A stretch of DNA of 64,000 bases from Candidatus Jettenia caeni (GCA_000296795.1 BAFH01000004.1:186001-250000); one strand, 5' to 3'. Counted from the first letter of the stretch, positions 25,632 through 35,761 are shown. Translations and numbers: made by a program. The notes: generated from the letters alone by a model not told the origin.

Positions 25632-27517
25632 GAGTGTCTTGCAAGGCTTGAAAAGCCTTGCAAATAGCCATATTTCAGCTATTTTTCTTTTTAAAATCCT
25701 CCTTACATCCTGTATAATACCTGCAGTATTTTTTCCTATAAAATCTTAAGGAAACCTTTCCCTATGCTCTTTACCAGAGACGTTCATAAACCAATTTATA
25801 ATTCCCTTCATGATTTGAAATCTGACAAGACAATCAATGAATGGTTCAATCTCGCTGTCTATGACGAATCTACTCTTTCGCAAACGGCTCAAGAAATCGA
25901 CTCCATACTCAAAAAGATTCCCCCATCGTTTCTTTCCCATCCTCCGCTCAGCTTTAAAAATTTCCAGTCACCTCACAAACAACTCACCTTTAGCGATGTT
26001 GACGATTATGAATGGTTCAGACAGTTCTTCCATTCTCCCAAACAACTCCAAAAACATTACCCCCTGGCCATCCTCGCATTCTTTGACTTCTCTTTCCTGA
26101 ACTTCATCCTTGAAGAAAATCCCCATGTGTCCCTTTCTCGTTCCCTCTTCAAGAAATCTTCTGATGAAAAAATCTCTTCCTACTACTCTCCGGTTTCCAA
26201 GTTCAAGATGCTCTTACTTCGACCTCTGAAAAACCTTCCCTGCGATGCCGAAATCCCACGATTCTTAGAGGAAAACGACAAGTATGCAAAAGCCTGTGGC
26301 TTATCTCCTCTGGCAATACCCCATGAATCCCAGATTAACCGCTTTAAAAACCATGAGATCACCCCTATTGAGCTCCTTGCTATTTTTTACTTCATGGTGA
26401 CCGTTGCCATTACTCACAAAATCGCTGATTCGTATCTGGCTGCAATCGACTCGCCGATTCTTGATAGCCATGCCAACCCTTTGCACAAGACGCTTACGGG
26501 AAGTTGTAAAACCTGTCCCTATGCTCACACATGCTCTCACCCAGCCGAGTGGGTCTCCACAGATGTCAATGCCTCATTTACCGTAAAACACAGCAATTAC
26601 TCCTATGGACATAAAGTTCATACCATGGTTGACTCAGTATCAAATCTCGTCATGGGACTTTTTGTATCTCCATCGAACCTGAACGATAATCCCCTTTTTA
26701 TCCCCCTCTTAAAGGTCATTGATACTATCGTTCGATTCCGCTTCAAAAAGTATGCTGCCGATAAAGGGTACGACGATAAAGATAACTATCATTTCGTGGT
26801 GAATGAACTCAAAGCAGAACTCATTATCCCCCATCGGGAGGAAACAAAAACCTCACCCTCTTTAGAACTCTTTCGCATCAAAGATCAGGTATACCACTGT
26901 ACCAAAGTTGATATGCCTCTCAGACCGAATGGCTCTGATAAAAAACAAAACGCAGTTATGTTCAAATGCCCCAATGGATTTGACGGCTTCTCATGCCCTC
27001 ATGCCACTGGATGCCTGAAACAGGGACAAACGCACAAAACGTTCAAAGTTCAGATACAAGACGACCTCCGTATCTTTGGAACTCCTACTACCCCAAAAGG
27101 CTCTCTCCAGTGGAAAGATGACTTTAAAAAAAGAACTTCCGTCGAGCGGGTATTCTCCGACAACAAACGGGTTCGTCAGGTTGCTTCATTTCTGAATTTC
27201 AATCTTACCGCCATCTTTACCCATGTGGTTGTTGCCTTTGTAGCTCACAACCTTACCGTTATTTTCGACCACTTCAAGGATACTTTCCGGACATGAATCC
27301 ATTATCTCTTGATAAAATCCATACAATTTCTCATTCGCACGGAGATACTCCATCCGGAAACGCCTGTTTTACGATATATTTTCCCTGTTTTGCCTACTTT
27401 TGCCTATTTCTCTTCCTTTCCATATCTTCCTGTCCGGATTCCGGGTCTCCGGCTTTTTGAAAATTATCCTACGGATTCTCCACACGGATCTTTTTCTGCC
27501 CCCCTTGCAAGACACTC
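25632..27517 (+). mobile_element. DDE-type insertion sequence with 5-bp target duplication
   Basis: The ends GAGTGTCTTGCAAGG (25632) and its reverse complement (ending 27517) flank one transposase gene. The duplicated target GAAAT lies at 25627-25631 and 27518-27522. The element is 1886 bp. It landed directly upstream of the ribosome site of the decarboxylase-like gene. The transposase resembles the IS5/IS1182 superfamily; I cannot fix the family more closely. Confidence 0.85.
25764..27296 (+). CDS. DDE transposase (IS5/IS1182-superfamily-like)
   Basis: 510 residues. A catalytic-domain layout is visible: first Asp in VSTDVNASFTVKH, second in KYAADKGYDDKDNY, and the Glu in KRTSVERVFSDNKRVRQV. 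A Cys-rich pair (GSCKTCPYAHTC) and a second group (FKCPNGFDGFSCPHATGC) suggest zinc binding. The frame is intact across the whole element. The start ATG at 25764 has no strong ribosome site. Confidence 0.85.
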   Translation: MLFTRDVHKPIYNSLHDLKSDKTINEWFNLAVYDESTLSQTAQEIDSILKKIPPSFLSHPPLSFKNFQSPHKQLTFSDVDDYEWFRQFFHSPKQLQKHYPLAILAFFDFSFLNFILEENPHVSLSRSLFKKSSDEKISSYYSPVSKFKMLLLRPLKNLPCDAEIPRFLEENDKYAKACGLSPLAIPHESQINRFKNHEITPIELLAIFYFMVTVAITHKIADSYLAAIDSPILDSHANPLHKTLTGSCKTCPYAHTCSHPAEWVSTDVNASFTVKHSNYSYGHKVHTMVDSVSNLVMGLFVSPSNLNDNPLFIPLLKVIDTIVRFRFKKYAADKGYDDKDNYHFVVNELKAELIIPHREETKTSPSLELFRIKDQVYHCTKVDMPLRPNGSDKKQNAVMFKCPNGFDGFSCPHATGCLKQGQTHKTFKVQIQDDLRIFGTPTTPKGSLQWKDDFKKRTSVERVFSDNKRVRQVASFLNFNLTAIFTHVVVAFVAHNLTVIFDHFKDTFRT

Positions 27518-27611
27518 GAAATATTCAATCTAGAGGTAACCCTGAATGGACTATATATAGATAACTTAAGGAAAAATGCTCCGTTGTCATTCTTTTCCTG
27601 TTTACGTTAAA

Positions 27612-27750
27612 ACAGGCCCGCGGTGACTCTTATCCCTTCATAAGATGCAGAGCAAGGCTTTAGCCTTGCCGCTCCCCGCCTGAACATATACACGAGGAGC
27701 AACCTTAAAGGATTGCCCTACAGAATTGAAATTCCTATACATTCAGTGAG
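27612..27750. repeat. Mosaic of dispersed repeats
   Basis: Contains the GCAAGGCTTTAGCCTTGCCG unit (27652-27671) and a unit ending AATTGAAATTCCTATACATT that also occurs near 14247 and 19910. It fills much of the gap between the IS and the dodecin gene. No gene is seen in 27523-27854. Confidence 0.65.
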
Positions 27751-27854
27751 ATTGTAAATCAGGATATACCGTAATTCTGATGAATTTATCTATAGCGTTA
27801 CACACTGCCCAAAAATTGTTACCCTGTAGTAATACATAAGTAACTACCACCAAA

Positions 27855-28070
27855 TTAAAGAGTATCCTCCAGCACAAATCCAACTTTTATGATAACCTCC
27901 CAGCGAGCAACCTTTCCATTTTCAATACGGCCTCTGGTTTCAATAACCTCAAACCATCGCATATTTCGGATAGTTTTTGATGCTCTGGCAATTGCATTTT
28001 GAATAGCATCTTCTACGGTAGTTGTGGAAGAACCTGCCAATTCAATAATTTTATATATATGATCACCCAT
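27855..28070 (-). CDS. Dodecin (flavin-binding)
   Basis: 71 residues. The dodecin pattern is clear: [19 protein letters not shown], then [18 protein letters not shown] (the Trp stacks on flavin) and [15 protein letters not shown]. Dodecins form hollow dodecamers that store or buffer flavins in the cytoplasm. AAAGGAGA lies upstream of the ATG. It is full length and a single-gene unit. Confidence 0.92.
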   Translation of the reverse strand: MGDHIYKIIELAGSSTTTVEDAIQNAIARASKTIRNMRWFEVIETRGRIENGKVARWEVIIKVGFVLEDTL

Positions 28071-28550
28071 ACAACATCTCCTTTATATAAATTTTACCGA
28101 AATATCAATTTCCCTAATCATTTCACCCCTTCGGGGTTACTTATCCTGCAAGCATATCAGCCCTTTGGAATTTGAACCATGCCTCAAAAATAAAAAATAC
28201 TATCCGAGATATACACAGAACGGATATTCATCATCCAGAATGGTTCCATAATGACTGGCTAATCAGTAAAATGCAAATGAAATTTTTGAAGTTCCATTAT
28301 GTCTGGATATGTTACCAATAAGGGCGATATTAACTTCTTAACTAACATAAAATTTCATAGTCCAGTCTTATGGGAATAAACGCAATCTTCAGTTTATTTC
28401 GCCTTGATTTATCTACCTATTCGATTAATATATTAACATGGTAAGAACAAAGCATTTACACAACAGATAAAAATATATTTGGCTCATGCTGGCAAATGCA
28501 TCACCCTGCAAAAATAACAAAATCAGTATCCGATATTCTTTTTCGTACCT
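28071..28550. other. Gap without gene
   Basis: 480 bases between the divergent dodecin and dehydrogenase genes. A small hairpin CCCCTTCGGGG lies near 28126-28136. The right half is AT-rich and presumably holds the promoter of the dehydrogenase, but I could not pick a convincing -35/-10 pair. Confidence 0.4.
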
Positions 28551-29486
28551 ATGAGAGTTATGAAGATTGTTATTCTTGATCATATTCAATTAGCAGAACG
28601 GCACATTACAATACTGAAGGAACTTGGAAATGTGGTAAGGTATAATGGTTACCCTTTAACTGAAATGGAGAGCATTGAGAGGATTGCAGGCGCAGAGATA
28701 CTTATATCTGGTTGGACAAATATCACAACACATATTATTCAAAATTCTCCTTCACTAAAATTCATCATTGTGCCGGCAGTAGGATATGAGAATGTAGATG
28801 TAAAAGCGGCATCGCAGATGGGGATTATGGTATCAAACTGCCCTACACACAATACTCAAGCTGTAGCCGAACATACGATAGCGTTAATGCTTTTGATTGC
28901 CCGCAGAATTACTGAAGCAAATACCCGCCTTAAAAATGGCGAATGGAAGCCATCGGAATATATGGGTATAGAACTGAGAAATAAGAAATTAGGACTTATA
29001 GGATATGGCAATATAGGAAGAACCGTAGCACACATTGCCCAAAACATAGGAATGAAAGTTTCTCACGCAAATTCCAAAACCCCGCCGGACGGATTAGATC
29101 AACTTATCGCAAACTCGGATTTTGTCAGCTTACACCTCCCTGTTACTGATAAAACCAGGCATCTTATGAATGAAAGAAGACTGCGGCTTATGAAAAAAGA
29201 TGCATATCTTATCAATACTGCACGGGGTGCAATACTGGACCAAAAAGCGCTTATCAAGGTACTAAAATCAGGCCATTTGGCAGGCGTCGCTTTGGATGTA
29301 TTCGAAAACGAGCCGCATGCCGGTAAATTATCAGGAGAATTATTGGATTTGGTGAAATGTCACAATGTTATCGCTACACCTCACATGGGATTTAACACAC
29401 AAGAGGCATCATATCGGCTAGGTGAAGAACTCATAGCAAACATACAAGCAATAATGAGTGGAAATCCGATAAATATTGTATCCTGA
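28551..29486 (+). CDS. D-isomer-specific 2-hydroxyacid dehydrogenase, NAD-dependent
   Basis: 311 residues. The nucleotide-binding site is LGLIGYGNIGRTVAHIA near residue 147. The catalytic triad is visible as Arg in INTARGAILDQ, Glu in VALDVFENEPH and His in VIATPHMGFNT. The fold and length match glycerate/lactate/phosphoglycerate dehydrogenase relatives; the substrate cannot be assigned. The start may be the ATG at 28551 or at 28560 (MKIVILDHIQ). Confidence 0.9.
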   Translation: MRVMKIVILDHIQLAERHITILKELGNVVRYNGYPLTEMESIERIAGAEILISGWTNITTHIIQNSPSLKFIIVPAVGYENVDVKAASQMGIMVSNCPTHNTQAVAEHTIALMLLIARRITEANTRLKNGEWKPSEYMGIELRNKKLGLIGYGNIGRTVAHIAQNIGMKVSHANSKTPPDGLDQLIANSDFVSLHLPVTDKTRHLMNERRLRLMKKDAYLINTARGAILDQKALIKVLKSGHLAGVALDVFENEPHAGKLSGELLDLVKCHNVIATPHMGFNTQEASYRLGEELIANIQAIMSGNPINIVS

Positions 29487-29624
29487 TAACTCGCAGAAAG
29501 TATAAAAATCGAAAACCAGTTCCGTGAAATACTCTCCTGATATTGATTAACGCAGCGGTTTCAATAAATATTCCAATCCATTCAGTTTGATCTCATAGAC
29601 ACACTCAAGCATATTACCTATTAT

Positions 29625-31412
29625 TCATGATAATGATTTATACTCTGCCAGTAATTTCCTGAATTTGTTAACCGTCACTTCATACGCTTCTTTTCCGGTA
29701 AGGTCAACTCCGGCATCTTTCAGAATTTCAAGCGGTTCCTTGTGTAATCCTGCTTTCAGGAATGTCAGATAATCTTCGACAGCACCTTTTTCACCGGAGG
29801 TTACACGTTCGGATAAAGCGATTGCCGCGGATAAACTGGTAGCATATTTGTACACATAAAATGCATGGTAAAAATGGGGAATTCTTGCCCACTCGTAGTT
29901 TAACTGATCATCAATAACTATGCCCTTACCCAGATATGTTTCAAGATTTTTCCGGTATATGCCGGTTATGCTTTTTGCGATCAGTGCCTTGCCGGATTCG
30001 GCCATCTCATGAATATCTTTTTCGAAATTTGCGAACATGGTCTGTCTGTAGAAGGTTGCCTCTATGCGTTTCATGTTGTGATACAGAAAAAATTTCCTCT
30101 CTTCACTGGATTTAGCAATCTTTGACATATGATCAAACAGCAAAGCTTCATTAAATGTCGATGCTATCTCAGCCAAAAAGATTGGATTTTGATAATAGAT
30201 GTAGGGTTGATTTTCAATGGAGTAGTCCCGATGCAGGCAATGGCCGAATTCATGGGTAAATGTTGAAACATCAGAGAATTTTTCCGTGTAATTTAAAAAA
30301 ATTAATCCCCTGCTCGCATAACTACCCCAGGAGAACGCCCCTGATCTCTTGCCGGGGGATTCAAATACATCAATTACCCTCGCATGAACAGTAGAATCGT
30401 ACTTCCTGAGATATTCTGCGCCGAGGGGTTCAAGCGCTGTACGAACCAGATCGATTGCTTCTTCATAGGAATATTTCTTATCAACCTCATGAACCAGGGG
30501 AACATAATTATCATAGAAGTGTAATTTTTCAATTCCAAGCTCTTCCTGTTTCAGGACATTGAATTCACTGATCGCATCAATATTCTCTTTTACAACCTCA
30601 ATGAGATTACTGAATACCGTAGTTGGCACATAATCGGGAAACAGAGACATCTCCAGCATAGACGAATAGTTCCGAACCTTCGCCAGTTTAATATTTGCAA
30701 GTACATGTGCTGCATAGGTATTTGCCAGGACGTCAATATTCTGCCGGTAAGGCCGGTAATAAAAATCAAACACTTTTTGCCGGAGAGCCCGGTCGGGTGA
30801 TTCCAGCAATTGCGCATACTTTGCATGAGAAAGACGAATTATTTCTCCCTTGTGTTCAAATTCCCCGAACGAAATATTGTTATCATTATAAGCCGAAAAA
30901 ATATCATCAGACTTATCCAGGGCAATTTTCAGTTCCGCTAAAACAGTTTCCGTTTCTTCAGAAAGGATATGAGGATTGTACCGGGCATAGCCTTCCAGGA
31001 AGAAGCGATACCCCGCCAGATGAGGATTTTCATGAATCATGGTATCGATATCATTCTGTGATAAAGAGGACAGCTCTTTTTTAATGAAAACAGTTTGTGC
31101 GGAAATCTTTGAGACGAGCAGTTCGATACGCCCTTTCATCTCTTCATATCTGGCGTTTCGGGTATTCTCAAAAAAGCGGACATTTGCATACACATATAAA
31201 TTTTCTCTCATGATAGAATGGTTAACATAAAACTGCATAAACTGCTCAAGTTTACGGGGATCGGCAAGAGAGCCTTTGAACTTGAGAAGCTGAGGAAATT
31301 CTTTTTCTACCTTGCAATAGTCTTCTTCCCAGCTATCATCCGATACATACAAAACAGACACATCCCATTTATAGGTATCTTCTATTTGATCCCGGATTTT
31401 AATCTTACTCAT
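29625..31412 (-). CDS. pepF: Oligoendopeptidase F (M3B metallopeptidase)
   Basis: 595 residues. The zinc motif THEFGHCLHRDYS (HExxH variant HEFGH) lies near residue 385, followed by the distal Glu in IFLAEIASTFNEALL. The N-terminal helical region (WEEDYCKVEKEFPQLLKFKG) is typical of PepF. It cleaves short peptides in the cytoplasm. It stands alone on the minus strand and is full length. Confidence 0.92.
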   Translation of the reverse strand: MSKIKIRDQIEDTYKWDVSVLYVSDDSWEEDYCKVEKEFPQLLKFKGSLADPRKLEQFMQFYVNHSIMRENLYVYANVRFFENTRNARYEEMKGRIELLVSKISAQTVFIKKELSSLSQNDIDTMIHENPHLAGYRFFLEGYARYNPHILSEETETVLAELKIALDKSDDIFSAYNDNNISFGEFEHKGEIIRLSHAKYAQLLESPDRALRQKVFDFYYRPYRQNIDVLANTYAAHVLANIKLAKVRNYSSMLEMSLFPDYVPTTVFSNLIEVVKENIDAISEFNVLKQEELGIEKLHFYDNYVPLVHEVDKKYSYEEAIDLVRTALEPLGAEYLRKYDSTVHARVIDVFESPGKRSGAFSWGSYASRGLIFLNYTEKFSDVSTFTHEFGHCLHRDYSIENQPYIYYQNPIFLAEIASTFNEALLFDHMSKIAKSSEERKFFLYHNMKRIEATFYRQTMFANFEKDIHEMAESGKALIAKSITGIYRKNLETYLGKGIVIDDQLNYEWARIPHFYHAFYVYKYATSLSAAIALSERVTSGEKGAVEDYLTFLKAGLHKEPLEILKDAGVDLTGKEAYEVTVNKFRKLLAEYKSLS

Positions 31413-31557
31413 ATATTTTTATTTCATCATCCCTTCTTTATATTCAAATATGTATGGCAGTCTGCGTAAACCTGTCGCAATAGCCGGACTTGCCGTAGTA
31501 TGTCTTCTCTAGTAATCCAAAACAGAGAACAAAAAATTGGTTAAAAAATCAAATAAA

Positions 31558-31606
31558 AAATCCCAATATCCTTTTACCGATACTGGGATTCCTTATTTTG
31601 TTATTA
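31558..31606 (-). terminator. Rho-independent terminator of the cold-shock gene
   Basis: On the minus strand AATCCCAGTATC pairs with GATATTGGGATT and is followed by TTTTTTATTTGATTTTTT. It lies about 95 bases beyond the stop of the cold-shock gene. Confidence 0.75.
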
Positions 31607-31699
31607 TAATTATATTGAGTCGATTACTCTATATTCTTTTATATACTATAACTATTTAGTTGTTTCTACTTTAAAATAAGAGTACGCTTTTACATACAT

Positions 31700-31900
31700 T
31701 TATAATTTAACAACTTTTGCTGCCTTATAACCCTTTTGGTCTTTAATAACCTCGAAGTCGACCTTATCTCCTTCGGCGAGAGTTCTAAATCCACTACCTT
31801 GAATTTCGGTCTGATGTACAAAAACATCAGTTCCGTTATCCTGAGTAATAAAACCAAAACCCTTTTTGTCATTAAACCATTTTACTGTTCCAGCTGCCAT
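31700..31900 (-). CDS. CspA-family cold-shock protein
   Basis: 66 residues. RNP1 (KGFGFI) and RNP2 (DVFVHQ) are present in [18 protein letters not shown] and [19 protein letters not shown] lies upstream of the ATG. It binds single-stranded RNA or DNA. The gene lies between two strong hairpins, so it is a single-gene transcription unit with a long 5' leader, common for regulated csp genes. Confidence 0.94.
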   Translation of the reverse strand: MAAGTVKWFNDKKGFGFITQDNGTDVFVHQTEIQGSGFRTLAEGDKVDFEVIKDQKGYKAAKVVKL

Positions 31901-31929
31901 TCAAATCACCCCCTTTAAGCATGAAAAAG

Positions 31930-31984
31930 TTAAAAAATAAAAAAAGGCTACAATAGTTGCAACTATTGCAGCCTTATTATCACA
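31930..31984 (-). terminator. Strong hairpin with U-tract upstream of the cold-shock gene
   Basis: The minus strand reads GGCTGCAATAGTTG, a short turn and CAACTATTGTAGCC, then TTTTTTTATTTTTT. It would end transcription coming from the radical SAM gene. Confidence 0.75.
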
Positions 31985-32122
31985 TCAAAACATATAATAC
32001 GAATCTTGTAATACAGCCAAAAGTCAACTATATTCACTATATTACTACATATCACATGTTAAAACAATACTAAATAATAATATATTTTAAATAATATATT
32101 TTATAATCTGAACCTTTCAAAA

Positions 32123-33601
32123 TTAAAGGACGTGTAATTCACTAATTTTGCGAAAATGATGACCGTAAATTGCAAGAGTAACAGAGAGCGATAACAATTC
32201 CCGGCGATGAAAAGACGTCCATAATAAGAGTTTCCAAAATTGGGTACGCTCATTGCCCATGATACCAATGTGGTAGATAACACGAAATAATGCTAATATA
32301 TGACTAAATTCAAATTGGGCTTTAACCTTTGGCATTTTATATTCGCGAAAAAAGGTCTTTATGCGCTGATAATAGTTTTCAGGGGAATAAATATATCTCA
32401 ATATATTTTTATATCCTTCCTGAAATGTATCCATGTCCATGGTAGGAATAATGTTCGTTGTGCCGTCTACATTATCCCCCGACATCTGTCCAAGTAAACG
32501 CCCCTCTTGCTTTAGACGTTCGTATAGTTTTGTTCCTGCAGGGGCCTGAAGCAGCCCAATCATTGCTGACACAATCCCGCTTTTCTGTATAAAATCAATT
32601 TGCCGCTGAAAGATGGATGGAGTATCACTATCAAAACCTACGATAAAGCCTGCTTGTACCTGCAGTCCGGCTCGCTGAATACGCCGCACGTCTTCAATTA
32701 AATTACGGTTTTTGTTCTGTTTTTTGTTACATTCTGCCAGGCCATCCGTATCCGGCGTCTCAATCCCAATAAAAACCGCATCAAAGCCTGCTTCAGACAT
32801 CATTCGCATCAAGTCATCATCATCAGCCAGGTTGATAGAGGCTTCCGTGTTAAACGGTATCGGTACATGTTCTTTTTGCCATGTAATTAAAGCAGGAAGC
32901 AATTCTTCCTTGAGGTTTTTTTTGCTCCCGATGAGGTTATCATCTACGAAGAATACGGGTCCGCGCCACCCCATACGGTAGAAACTATCCAGCTCGGCAA
33001 TGATTTGTTCAGCGGTTTTGGTACGTGGGCGTCTTCCAAATAATGATGTCACATTGCAGAACTCGCAGTGATATGGACAACCCCGGGAGTACTGTATACT
33101 CATCGAGGCATATTGCCTCAGATCGGCTAATTCCCAAAGAGGTGTCGGGGTCTCCTGAATATCAGCAAACTGAGATGTGGTGTATATCCGCCTGGCACAA
33201 TTATTATTCAGATCTTCTAAAAAAGGCGGCAAGGTTAGCTCTGCTTCGTTAAGAACAAAATGGTCGACATGCTCAAATTGCTCATGCTCGCTCGTGAATA
33301 AAGGCCCTCCGGCAACTACCTTAAGGTTGGCTTCCTTGCAGCGTCTGATGATCTGCTGAGCCGACGTTCTTTGTATAACCATACTGCTGATAAATGCATA
33401 ATCCGCCCATAACAGATCTTCATCCTTGAGTCTTGTTACATTGACATCAACTAAACGTTTTGACCACTCAGGTGGGAGCATTGCAGCAACTGTCAGTAAT
33501 CCTAGCGGCGGAAAGGAGGCCTTTTTGCGTATGAACTTAAGTGCATGTTTGAAACTCCAGAATGTATCTGGGAACTCGGGGTATATCAACAGTATATTCA
33601 T
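32123..33601 (-). CDS. B12-binding radical SAM protein with DUF4070 domain
   Basis: 492 residues. The N-terminal cobalamin-binding region (about 1-140; LIYPEFPDTFWSFKHALKF, VVAGGPLFTSEHEQFEHVDH) is followed by the radical SAM core with the cluster motif RGCPYHCEFCNVT (CxxxCxxC) near residue 175. The C-terminal DUF4070 region contains FIVGFDSDTPSIFQRQ and LLQAPAGTKLYERL. This layout is shared with HpnP-type hopanoid methylases and other class B methyltransferases; which substrate applies here cannot be decided. It lies 351 bases downstream of the alpha-oxoamine synthase on the same strand and may share its transcript. Confidence 0.88.
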   Translation of the reverse strand: MNILLIYPEFPDTFWSFKHALKFIRKKASFPPLGLLTVAAMLPPEWSKRLVDVNVTRLKDEDLLWADYAFISSMVIQRTSAQQIIRRCKEANLKVVAGGPLFTSEHEQFEHVDHFVLNEAELTLPPFLEDLNNNCARRIYTTSQFADIQETPTPLWELADLRQYASMSIQYSRGCPYHCEFCNVTSLFGRRPRTKTAEQIIAELDSFYRMGWRGPVFFVDDNLIGSKKNLKEELLPALITWQKEHVPIPFNTEASINLADDDDLMRMMSEAGFDAVFIGIETPDTDGLAECNKKQNKNRNLIEDVRRIQRAGLQVQAGFIVGFDSDTPSIFQRQIDFIQKSGIVSAMIGLLQAPAGTKLYERLKQEGRLLGQMSGDNVDGTTNIIPTMDMDTFQEGYKNILRYIYSPENYYQRIKTFFREYKMPKVKAQFEFSHILALFRVIYHIGIMGNERTQFWKLLLWTSFHRRELLSLSVTLAIYGHHFRKISELHVL

Positions 33602-33952
33602 TATGTTTGTCAGAATAACCTCAATAAATATTAAAAATACTCCTACACAGCTAATTATAATCTTTACCTTTTATAACATAAATAAACATGATGTCAAATG
33701 CAAAAGGAAGGGAAAGGAAATTCGATGAGAATTTTCCAGTAATATCAAGAGGTTAAAGGAGAGAGATGCTTCAAAAGGAGAACGGAGAAACCTTTGAGCT
33801 TATGCTGATGTTCAAGTCACTACAGGCTTACAGAAATGTGAGATAAAAGATATCGGGTAAAGGCGCAACCTTTGACCTCTGCATTCTCAAGTTCATAATA
33901 GTAATCTTTTGAGAAGGAGTTATTCTGCCGCAGGGTTTTATTTAAGTTTTTA
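33602..33952. other. Gap without gene
   Basis: 351 bases between two minus-strand genes. I see no open reading frame with family features, no clear terminator and no structured RNA. The end near 33602 is AT-rich and may contain a secondary promoter for the radical SAM gene. Confidence 0.4.
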
Positions 33953-35323
33953 TTATAATAAAAACTTAAATTTTTCGGCAGCTTTCAGGATGATGTCTAT
34001 ACCCCTATCCAATTGATATCTGGTATGTTCAGAGGTAATAAATATACGAATACGTGCTTCATTTTTTGGTACTGATGGAAATTGCAGGATACTTCCATCA
34101 AAACCTTCTCTCTGGAGAAAGTCGTTGAGTTTTAAGGTATTTCGTTCTGAGCCAAAAATCACCGGAACAATCCAACTTTTACTATTTCTCATATCAACTT
34201 TTCCTGCAAGTTTTTTTCTAAAATACGCCGCATTTTCCCGTAGTAATCTGCGCCTCTTCTCGCCCTCAGGCCCTGACGCCAGTTCGAGCACCTTAATCAT
34301 ACCACCGGTTACTGCAGGATCTAAAGCGCAGGAAAACATGCGGCATTTTGCATACCAATTAACGTAACGGACTACCTCTTTTTTTGCGAGTAATGCGCCA
34401 CCAACCCCACTAAATGCCTTACTAAAAGTAATGACATAAAGATCGATGTCTTCTAAGACGCCAGACTCTTCACTGACTCCTCTGCCATTTTCACCGGCAA
34501 TCAGAGTTGAATGAGCCTCATCAACAAGAATGCTTGCCTGATAATTTTTAACCACCCGTACTATATCACTAAGGTCACCATAATCACCATCTGCACCATA
34601 TAGACTTTCGACGCAAACAAGAACACGTGATTTTCCATGGGAAACTTCTTGTAAAACTTGTTCGAGATGTTCAATATCATTATGTCGAAAATAGGAGCAG
34701 TTTGCCCCGGATATCTTCGCCCCTTCAAGAATTGATGTATGAACCGATTGATCCATTACGATATGATTTCCCGGCTTCATGTAAGCCTGTATAACACCTA
34801 CGTTCGCGCTATAGCCAGAGGGAAATAATGATATTGACCGGTCGTCTAATCCAAAAAAATGCGTGAGATCCTCTTCCAGCTTTTTATGAATACCATACGT
34901 ACCACTGATCACGGGTGAACTAGCCGCACCAAGACCATAGGTATCGAGAGCATCTTTTGCCGCTGCAATTACATCAGGATGATAGCCAAATCCCAGATAG
35001 TTATAGCTGGAAAAATTCAATAGTCTCATTCTATCACCCGTTTCACGCTGGATTTCAATTTCGGTTTTTTGCGCCCCAAGTCTTGGCGATTCAAATGTGT
35101 ATAAACCATCCCTCGTTGCACTCTCTACCCATTCGTTAAAATGCTTTATTTCTGTCAGTTCAGATCCGGGATTGCCGATAAACATATCATAGGTATAGTT
35201 CTGATAATTTTGAGATTTATCATCAGACTCTGCCTGGAATTTAACTTTACGATTCTCCAGAATTTTACGGGTAAGCTCACGTTTTTCTTCTGACGATATA
35301 CTTTTTGCATTAACAGAACTCAT
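33953..35323 (-). CDS. PLP-dependent alpha-oxoamine synthase (KBL/AONS/SPT family)
   Basis: 456 residues. The fold-type I motifs are NFSSYNYLGFGYHPDV, PVISGTYGIHKKLEEDL, the Asp/His pair in ILVDEAHSTLIAG, and the PLP Lys in VITFSKAFSGVGGALLA. The family condenses an acyl-CoA/ACP with an amino acid (aminooxononanoate, aminoketobutyrate, sphinganine or similar). The extra ~60-residue N terminus (to FIGNPGSELTEIKHFNEW) is longer than in BioF or Kbl and resembles serine palmitoyltransferase-like members. GGGAGG precedes the ATG. It lies downstream of a c-di-GMP-type riboswitch leader. Confidence 0.88.
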   Translation of the reverse strand: MSSVNAKSISSEEKRELTRKILENRKVKFQAESDDKSQNYQNYTYDMFIGNPGSELTEIKHFNEWVESATRDGLYTFESPRLGAQKTEIEIQRETGDRMRLLNFSSYNYLGFGYHPDVIAAAKDALDTYGLGAASSPVISGTYGIHKKLEEDLTHFFGLDDRSISLFPSGYSANVGVIQAYMKPGNHIVMDQSVHTSILEGAKISGANCSYFRHNDIEHLEQVLQEVSHGKSRVLVCVESLYGADGDYGDLSDIVRVVKNYQASILVDEAHSTLIAGENGRGVSEESGVLEDIDLYVITFSKAFSGVGGALLAKKEVVRYVNWYAKCRMFSCALDPAVTGGMIKVLELASGPEGEKRRRLLRENAAYFRKKLAGKVDMRNSKSWIVPVIFGSERNTLKLNDFLQREGFDGSILQFPSVPKNEARIRIFITSEHTRYQLDRGIDIILKAAEKFKFLL

Positions 35324-35440
35324 GAAAACCTCCCTTTTCTATGAAAATACCTATTACTGCTCAATATCAGATAAGATTTGTAGAATCCTACTTTCTACGA
35401 AGAATTACGTAGTAATAATACAACAGAAACACAAGATTAA

Positions 35441-35536
35441 TCCTCCCTTCCCTTGATGGGAGAGGGCTATGGTAAGGGTGCACAATGAGATTGTTTTCTT
35501 TCCCTTATTCCCGTCCCACCACGGGGGAGGAGGTAC
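35441..35536. repeat. Paired GC-rich inverted element
   Basis: TCCCTTGATGGGA-type left arm and a CCACCACGGGGGAGG right arm, separated by about 40 bases. Same class as 41-439 and 19806-19912. It sits in the leader between the riboswitch terminator and the synthase gene. Confidence 0.6.
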
Positions 35537-35642
35537 TGAATTTTCTCGTATATATACCGTAATTACACAAAATCAAGCTGAGAGCTTCCCTTGATTTCTC
35601 CCTTGCAGAGGAGAGAAAAGGGGTTATAAATTTCAAGTTCAG

Positions 35643-35700
35643 ATAAAACAAAAAAACCTTACTTCGAGAATATTAAGTCAAATATTCTCAGAGTAAGGTT
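35643..35700 (-). terminator. Terminator in the riboswitch leader
   Basis: On the minus strand AACCTTACT, an internal mismatch and GAGAATATT pair with AATATTCTC and AGTAAGGTT. The stem is long and followed directly by TTTTTTTGTTTT. It lies about 60 bases after the aptamer and about 320 bases before the synthase start, so it is a plausible expression platform or attenuator. Confidence 0.75.
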
Positions 35701-35761
35701 CTCTGATTTATTTCGAATATATTTATCATGTTCGGTAGTAGGGCTATCTTTCATTCATAGG

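Noticed and set aside
27722-27750. Similarity of the dispersed unit ending CCTATACATT to the CRISPR repeat
   Set aside because: Only a loose match of short AT-rich words (reverse complement CACTGAATGTATAGGAATT); chance is the better explanation.
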